Made by a program: the position numbers and the translations under genes
Notes under the pieces: generated by a model
The model's database searches: none
Told to the model about the DNA's origin: nothing
The model's input: only the letters and a program-made list of their open reading frames with translations
Assembly (NCBI GenBank): GCA_903930145.1
Contig: CAIYXP010000037.1
Span: 1-38,334 of the forward strand
Direction: 5' to 3'
Length of the DNA: 38,334 bases
From: an uncultured Methylococcaceae bacterium
GTDB taxonomy: Bacteria > Pseudomonadota > Gammaproteobacteria > Methylococcales > Methylococcaceae
Shown: positions 34,162 through 38,334 of the stretch, piece by piece
Position numbering within the stretch: the first letter of the stretch is position 1
Layout: each line of letters opens with the position of its first letter

Positions 34162-34527
34162 CTAAGCCCGTACCCAGTACTCGACCTCTTGCAATGCGGA
34201 CAGCGGGAAGAATTCGATTTCCGTGGCCCGGAATCCTTTGCCGGCAAACAGAAAGGCTTGATCCTTCCAACGCTCATCGGCGACGACCGCTATTTTTTCG
34301 ATGTCGTCGCCATACTCCACCAGAAAGCCGACATCATCCCATTTGGCGTTGCGCTCCCAGCCTTGGAAATGATCGATGACCACCAACAACCTGGGTTTCT
34401 TGCCTTTTTCGATCAATTCAGTGATCAGGGTTTGCACCGCTTCCTGATCCGCCAGCCGCAGCAGATCCGTGACACGGACGCTAATCACCCCATCGTCAAC
34501 CGCTAATATTTTATAAGCCATTGCCAT
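34162..34527 (-). CDS. SpoIIAA-like / STAS-fold protein
   Basis: 121 residues. Pattern VDDGVISVRVTDLLRLADQE, KKPRLLVVIDHFQGWERNAKWDD, IEKIAVVADERWKDQAFLF, AFxxAE-like end (LSALQEVEYWVRA): this is the SpoIIAA-like (STAS/DUF3478) family of small cytoplasmic proteins, of unknown biochemical role and often stress-linked. The serine of true anti-anti-sigma factors is not evident. It ends about 60 bp upstream of the reductase start. Confidence 0.8.
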   Translation of the reverse strand: MAMAYKILAVDDGVISVRVTDLLRLADQEAVQTLITELIEKGKKPRLLVVIDHFQGWERNAKWDDVGFLVEYGDDIEKIAVVADERWKDQAFLFAGKGFRATEIEFFPLSALQEVEYWVRA

Positions 34528-34602
34528 ATCCTGTGTTGTTATTGCGAATCGTCAGCATCCAAGGTTCCCCCCTGGAGTCTTGGTTCATGATAAACCATTG
34601 TC

Positions 34603-35397
34603 TTAGAATGGTCTCAAGGTGAATGGCGTCGGATCGGTGACCGCCTCGCCGGGTTTGCGGTTGGCGATCTGTACGAATTGCTTTGCCCAACGATCCATGA
34701 TGCCCTTGGCGGGGCCGTACCACGTCAGGCGAGTGAGGTCCAAGGGACCGGCATCCGCCATGTCGCGGTCGGCGAAGGTGGCAACCACCTCGCCGGTTTC
34801 CAGGTCACGCAAGCGCCCCTCGAACGCGGCCCGGCGCTGGTTGATTGCACCCGCTGCCGTACCCGTCCCCGGAGGACCCGCCCAGCTCAGTGCATGCAGC
34901 ACTGGCTGCGAAGGGTCGACTTCGATCAGTGCCAGTTCCAGGATCAGTGCCGGTTGTGTGTGCTGTTCAGGACTGCTAATGACCTGGAATCGATGCTTGG
35001 GGTCATTCTTGAAATCTTCCACCACCTGGTGGTGGAAGTAGCGGGCAAGTTCTGCGATGTCCTTTTTGACATCGCCCATCCAACTGGCCGAACTCATCTT
35101 GTGCATCCAATCCATTTTCAGCATGTATTGGGTGTCCACCGGCGCGATGAACAACTCCTTGTAGGCACTCTTGTCAAAGCCCGATTTGATCCAGACCTTC
35201 TGAAACGGCAGGTCCGCCCGATTGGTTTGTTGTCCGGGCTGTTCGATGAAACCGGCATTGGGGGCCGGATCGACGCTCACGGCCTTGATTTCGTTGGTAC
35301 TCGTGCGCACAGTGGAACAACCCATCAAGATTAAGGTCAAGGCCACGAAAATCGTGTTGCGGAGTGGCTGAGTCATATGCAAATGTCTTTTCTTCAT
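34603..35397 (-). CDS. DUF3313-family lipoprotein
   Basis: 264 residues from the ATG at 35397; a start at 35376 (MTQPLRNT) is also possible, while the longer frame to 35511 lacks a signal peptide. The signal ends in the lipobox LILMGCS (C27). The mature part reads PFQKVWIKSGFDKSAYKELF, IAPVDTQYM, and ends NRKPGEAVTDPTPFTLRPF, the DUF3313 style. Function unknown; an envelope lipoprotein. It has about 160 bp upstream before the glycine-rich gene stop and appears separately transcribed. Confidence 0.78.
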   Translation of the reverse strand: MKKRHLHMTQPLRNTIFVALTLILMGCSTVRTSTNEIKAVSVDPAPNAGFIEQPGQQTNRADLPFQKVWIKSGFDKSAYKELFIAPVDTQYMLKMDWMHKMSSASWMGDVKKDIAELARYFHHQVVEDFKNDPKHRFQVISSPEQHTQPALILELALIEVDPSQPVLHALSWAGPPGTGTAAGAINQRRAAFEGRLRDLETGEVVATFADRDMADAGPLDLTRLTWYGPAKGIMDRWAKQFVQIANRKPGEAVTDPTPFTLRPF

Positions 35398-35556
35398 GTA
35401 AAAATTCAGTTCATTAGTTTTGGTTGGAACCCAAGGGTTATAACCCGACCTCACCCTTGCTTGCATTGGCAGCCCAACAAGTCTGTGGGAAGCAATAAGC
35501 CAATAGCTCAAGCAAAGGCAAAATCCTGGATGGGGTCGACTCTCGTCCTAACAGCC

Positions 35557-36339
35557 TTAATACGGGGGCGGCGCGGTGACGGTTGAGGGGGGCGGGCTTG
35601 ACGACTTGGCAGCCGCGTTGCCTACGACCGCACCCACCACGGCCGCGCCGATGGCCACCGCCGCGACTTCGCCGCCATCCCAGTTGTTGTCATCGTAGTA
35701 GTTGGCCGCTGCCACCGGGTAGCCAGCGCGTGGCGGATAACGGCCTGCCGCTGCCGGATAGGCACCCCGATGGGGCTGCGCGGCGGCCTGCTGGCGTCCG
35801 CTGGCCCTGTTAGTGGCTTGCTGCTGGCGGGAGTCTGTCCGGTCGGTCATGCCTTCTTGGCGCTGGCCCTGCCGCTCGGTCCGCTCTTGCTGTCCCGAAA
35901 TCCGGGTATCGGCTCTGTTTTCGCTGCGTTGCGTTGCCCCTGCCTGGCGGGAGGCCGTGCCCGTGCCGCCTTGGCCTCCAAACTTGGACGATGCACCGCC
36001 CGCACCGCCTACGCTGGATGAGAAGCCCCCGCCCGCCGCCGGCCCGTTTCGGGAAAAACCGCCTCCGCCTCCTGCCGCAGCCCCACCGCCAAATCTACCG
36101 CCTCCCCCGCCACCGCCTGCCGCAGCCCCACCGCCGCCACCAAATCCACCACCGCCGCCGCCACCGCCTGCCGCAGCCCCACCGCCGCCACCAAATCCAC
36201 CACCGCCGCCGCCGCCGCCACCAAATCCACCACCGCCGCCGCCGCCGAAGCCACGGGCGCTCGCCACATCTGCGATGCCCATCATGAAAACGAATGTGCC
36301 GACAATGGCTGTCAAAATCATAGAATGCCTAATTTTCAT
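35557..36339 (-). CDS. Secreted glycine-rich repeat protein
   Basis: 260 residues from the ATG at 36339, which has GGAGGA upstream and overlaps the DUF2092 stop by 4 bp; the open frame above it is not coding. Signal peptide MKIRHSMILTAIVGTFVFMM... ending ASA|RG. Then about 75 residues of poly-Gly with Phe/Ala (GFGGGG and AAAGG units), a Gln/Arg-rich region (QQERTERQGQRQEG), and a glycine-zipper-like hydrophobic end (EVAAVAIGAAVVGAVVG) plus a Pro-rich tail. Likely an exported or cell-surface low-complexity protein; function unknown. Confidence 0.8.
   Translation of the reverse strand: MKIRHSMILTAIVGTFVFMMGIADVASARGFGGGGGGGFGGGGGGGGGFGGGGGAAAGGGGGGGGFGGGGGAAAGGGGGGGRFGGGAAAGGGGGFSRNGPAAGGGFSSSVGGAGGASSKFGGQGGTGTASRQAGATQRSENRADTRISGQQERTERQGQRQEGMTDRTDSRQQQATNRASGRQQAAAQPHRGAYPAAAGRYPPRAGYPVAAANYYDDNNWDGGEVAAVAIGAAVVGAVVGNAAAKSSSPPPSTVTAPPPY
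36105..36252. repeat. In-gene tandem repeat, 51-bp period, coding poly-Gly
   Basis: The unit around CGCAGCCCCACCGCC recurs at 36121 and 36172 (51 bp apart), and ACCAAATCCACCACC recurs at about 36139, 36190 and 36223. It lies in the glycine-rich gene. Such repeats change copy number easily by slippage. Confidence 0.75.
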
Positions 36340-37196
36340 TGCTGTCCTCCGGTTTGTTCTGGGGTTGGCATCCCCTGAGAATCGATCAGGGGCGCTTGTG
36401 CAGGGAAGGGAATCTTTTGCGCCCCTTGGTGTGGCGCGAATGCGAACATCGACTCGGTAACTTCGGGGGCTAGGTTCCAGTCGAGAAGCTGCGCCCGGAA
36501 TTGGGGCTGACCCTCCGCGTTCTTGTAGGTCAACACCACACGAATCGGTAGCGGCTGACTTCCTTCTGCGATCCATATTTGGTAATCGACCGTCTCGTTG
36601 CGCACTGCCAAGTGATGGGCGGGGATGCCGAAAAGAGCGGTTTTTTCCACATAGTCGACCGCCTGCGTGCGGCGTTCGAGTTCGTCCGGCAACCGGCTGA
36701 CCAAGAGCATGGCGAGCGGCAGCCGCATATGGAGATCTTTGAGGAAATACATGATCGCGCCGTCAATGCCGCCAGGCTTTGCCGTTTGCGCGTAGACGTT
36801 CCGCGTTGGACTGAATGCCGTGATGGTTGTGCCATCGAACAGAATCATGTTCCGGTCTCCATCGCTCTGTTCCACATCGACACGCAGACGGTCGGGCCGA
36901 CTCACGGTTAGCTTGCGGGTCTCGCTAAATTCGATCTTCTGACCGGATTCTTGGACCACGTCATAGCCGTCCCGAATGTTCACGCTGAAGCGCGGGGTTT
37001 TCGACAGGAAATCGGCCATGCGCATGAGCAAGGCACGGGCGTCGCCTTGCGGTTCGACTGCCGCCTGCGATGCCGGTGCAACGGCCACAGGCACCGGCTG
37101 GGCCGCCGCCCGGTCCTTCGTGCAGCCCGCGACACCCGCCAAAACCGCCATGCACATCGCAACCCGGAGAACTAGTCGCCATTTTTTTGTTTTCAT
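36336..37196 (-). CDS. DUF2092-domain lipoprotein
   Basis: 286 residues from the ATG at 37196, preceded by a strong AGGAGG. Lipobox VLAGVAGC (C25). The mature part has the DUF2092 pattern: ALLMRMADFLSKTPRFSVNI, SETRKLTVSRPDRLRVDVEQ, MILFDGTTITAFSPTRNVYA, then YQIWIAEGSQPLPIRVVLTY, typical of LolA/LolB-like folds that bind lipid or hydrophobic ligands in the periplasm. It lies between the response regulator (10 bp) and the glycine-rich gene (overlapping), so the three form one operon. Confidence 0.88.
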   Translation of the reverse strand: MKTKKWRLVLRVAMCMAVLAGVAGCTKDRAAAQPVPVAVAPASQAAVEPQGDARALLMRMADFLSKTPRFSVNIRDGYDVVQESGQKIEFSETRKLTVSRPDRLRVDVEQSDGDRNMILFDGTTITAFSPTRNVYAQTAKPGGIDGAIMYFLKDLHMRLPLAMLLVSRLPDELERRTQAVDYVEKTALFGIPAHHLAVRNETVDYQIWIAEGSQPLPIRVVLTYKNAEGQPQFRAQLLDWNLAPEVTESMFAFAPHQGAQKIPFPAQAPLIDSQGMPTPEQTGGQQ

Positions 37197-37206
37197 TGAA
37201 TACCTC

Positions 37207-37701
37207 CTACTTTGAATCAAATGATACTTTTTTGTTGAGCAGTGCTTGATCTGTTGCCTGCTTATGGTTTATCTGTTGTAAAAAGGGTTTTGTCTCCTCA
37301 CGACGCAGGTTGACTACAGAGACATCCTCAAGGCCAATGGCGTGACGGATGGCGGCAAGGACTTCTTCGCCCGAGTCTGTCTTGCTCAAGAAGCCAACGC
37401 AACCGGAAGACTCCGCCTGCACACGCACATTTGGGTCGTCAAGCGCCGTGATAAATACGACAGGGGTGCGATCACTGAGGGCGGCGAGCCTTCGGCCCAG
37501 ATCCAGCCCGGACATTCCATCAAGCTGTACATCAAGTAGTAGACAATCGAATTTCGGATGCCCATCATCCGCAAGGAACGCCTCGGCGGAGGGATAGGTG
37601 ACCGGATGGAACCCGGCAGCCCGCAAATACCGGCCCAAGGAGCGGCAAAGGCTCTCGTCGTCATCAACGACCGCGACACAGATGTTCTGGTTGCTTTTCA
37701 T
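37207..37701 (-). CDS. Stand-alone response regulator receiver protein
   Basis: 164 residues from the ATG at 37701 (an ATG at 37725 gives eight more residues; neither has a strong ribosome-binding site). A full receiver domain: VAVVDDDESLCRSLGRYL, phosphorylated D57 in CLLLDVQLDGMSG, T85 in VVFITALDD, K107 in GFLSKTDS. The 45-residue tail is charged and has no DNA-binding or enzyme domain, so it is a CheY-like or phosphotransfer component. No kinase is adjacent in frame, but a truncated kinase-like N-terminus lies nearby at 38035. Confidence 0.88.
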   Translation of the reverse strand: MKSNQNICVAVVDDDESLCRSLGRYLRAAGFHPVTYPSAEAFLADDGHPKFDCLLLDVQLDGMSGLDLGRRLAALSDRTPVVFITALDDPNVRVQAESSGCVGFLSKTDSGEEVLAAIRHAIGLEDVSVVNLRREETKPFLQQINHKQATDQALLNKKVSFDSK

Positions 37702-37725
37702 GGAGGAAACCCTAGCACAATGCAT

Positions 37726-38034
37726 TTGTGTTCCGCTACTGCCCTTTAGGGAAGGTACTGTTGTTTTCTGTATTCAGCAGATCTATCTATACCACTATCA
37801 GTCAGTCCAGATTCCCGCATTGTTTTGCCATTGTTGGGAGCCTTGACGTTATAATGTTCGCAACGTACACAATTTACCGAAGCGCATTGAATACCGGCCA
37901 CTTACTAAACCTACAGACCGACCATTCTTCGGATAACTGGCTTTCACCGAAACTATCGTTGTTGCCACCGTATTTCGTGGATACCGCACAACATCGCATC
38001 CAACACAACATTCCGGCATGAGTAAAACACTGGT
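37726..38034. promoter_or_regulatory. Divergent region with a possible sigma-70 promoter
   Basis: About 310 bp without a gene. TATAAT at 37850-37855 is preceded by TTGCCA at 37825-37830, spacing 19, on the plus strand; plausible but weak. Nothing else is recognised. Confidence 0.3.
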
Positions 38035-38199
38035 ATGAGTTGGATTACCATTATTTGGTCCATGGTCGCATCAGCCTGTCTGACGTTGGCGGGAATGCAT
38101 AGTCTGGTTTGGTATAAAAACCGCACAGCTTGGGCCAGCCTTGCCTTTGCGGTGACCGCGTTGGGGATGGCGGGTACGGCCGCAGGGGAGTTTAGGTGA
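38035..38199 (+). pseudogene. Truncated sensor-kinase-like N-terminal membrane fragment
   Basis: 54 codons from the ATG at 38035: MSWITIIWSMVASACLTLAG then SLVWYKNRTAWASLAFAVTA, ending GTAAGEFR and a TGA at 38197. It looks like the first two helices of the membrane input domain of a histidine kinase and stops abruptly where such domains continue. Likely a decayed or broken gene. Confidence 0.5.
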
Positions 38200-38334
38200 T
38201 TTCCATCAAACATTTTCCCCGGCATAGTAAAATTGCCGATCCCTAAAATAACTCAGCCGAGACAGACCTTGCCGCCCGCCGCCGATCCGACCCCGCCATT
38301 GAGCTCCTCCCAAGTTGAAGACCTGAAACTGGCG
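38200..38334 (+). other. Open frame running off the right edge
   Basis: The plus-strand frame after the stop at 38197 stays open to the edge (…PIPKITQPRQTLPPAADPTP, then SSSQVEDLKLA). There is no ATG in it; a TTG at about 38233 is the only candidate start. It cannot be named. Confidence 0.3.

Noticed and set aside
35397-35511. Longer N-terminus for the DUF3313 lipoprotein
   Set aside because: It would bury the signal peptide about 40 residues inside the protein; the lipobox requires a start at 35397 or 35376.
36105-36252. CRISPR-like array from regular repeats
   Set aside because: The repeats are in-frame low-complexity poly-Gly coding sequence without unique spacers and with no cas genes.
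36340-36576. N-terminal extension of the glycine-rich protein
   Set aside because: It is antiparallel shadow of nothing but same-strand overlap with the DUF2092 gene; a GGAGGA site and signal peptide mark the start at 36339.

Overview
The window comes from a gammaproteobacterium. The evidence is an RpoS-type sigma factor, a GlnK-type PII protein, acetyl-CoA synthetase, a YbbP-type permease and many lipoproteins. Short palindromic repeats of the GTTCCCAAG/CTTGGGAAC and GTAGGTCGGCA/TGCCGACCTAC kinds recall Methylococcales and purple sulfur bacteria, but the exact lineage is an inference. Almost everything is on the minus strand; plus-strand exceptions are a small membrane protein (8849-9274), a sirtuin and an HU protein (22349-23508), and a broken kinase start at the right edge.

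Layout. 1-4670: a visibly AT-rich block with a left-truncated MBOAT O-acyltransferase and a two-gene restriction-modification-like unit (N6 methylase with target-recognition region, plus a DUF559 nuclease). 4748-12461: housekeeping genes (glnK, acs, rpoS, a membrane J-domain protein, a YbbP-like permease, a glyoxalase-II-like hydrolase). 12933-21193: a five-gene conflict (defence-like) operon. 21394-25893: lipoprotein lysozyme, class III-like sirtuin, HU, a 149-bp inverted-repeat element, then a toprim / DEDDh exonuclease / radical SAM cluster. 26707-30222: SYLF lipoprotein, lipoprotein esterase and DUF4105 membrane protein. 30627-34527: CoA-disulfide-reductase/rhodanese, a 35-codon coupled ORF, a calcium/proton antiporter, a four-helix membrane protein and a SpoIIAA-like protein. 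34603-37701: DUF3313 lipoprotein, then response regulator, DUF2092 lipoprotein and a glycine-rich secreted protein.

The most interesting part is the operon DUF4062 > coiled-coil/inactive-STAND-like protein > MoxR AAA+ ATPase > vWA protein > 1425-aa TIR/REC/TIR/FGS/FGS protein. The two formylglycine-generating-enzyme-like (FGS) domains at the end of the last gene both finish in a 116-nt segment that looks like a variable region of a diversity-generating retroelement (DGR). The two copies differ at 16 positions, 12 of which have A in one copy, and are identical at the other 100, although the rest of the two domains has diverged. No reverse transcriptase or template repeat is in the window, so diversification would have to act from elsewhere in the genome. 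The same gene also shows a TIR cassette inserted into a receiver domain. The cassette has its own Shine-Dalgarno and ATG and is flanked by inverted copies of a 16-nt motif. Several inter-domain linkers in this gene are translated palindromic repeats.

Inferred working model: the hypervariable FGS domains act as sensors, MoxR/vWA and the inactive STAND-like protein act as an NTP-dependent switch, and TIR (possibly with DUF4062) acts as effector. The matching coiled-coil modules on the two upstream proteins would couple them.
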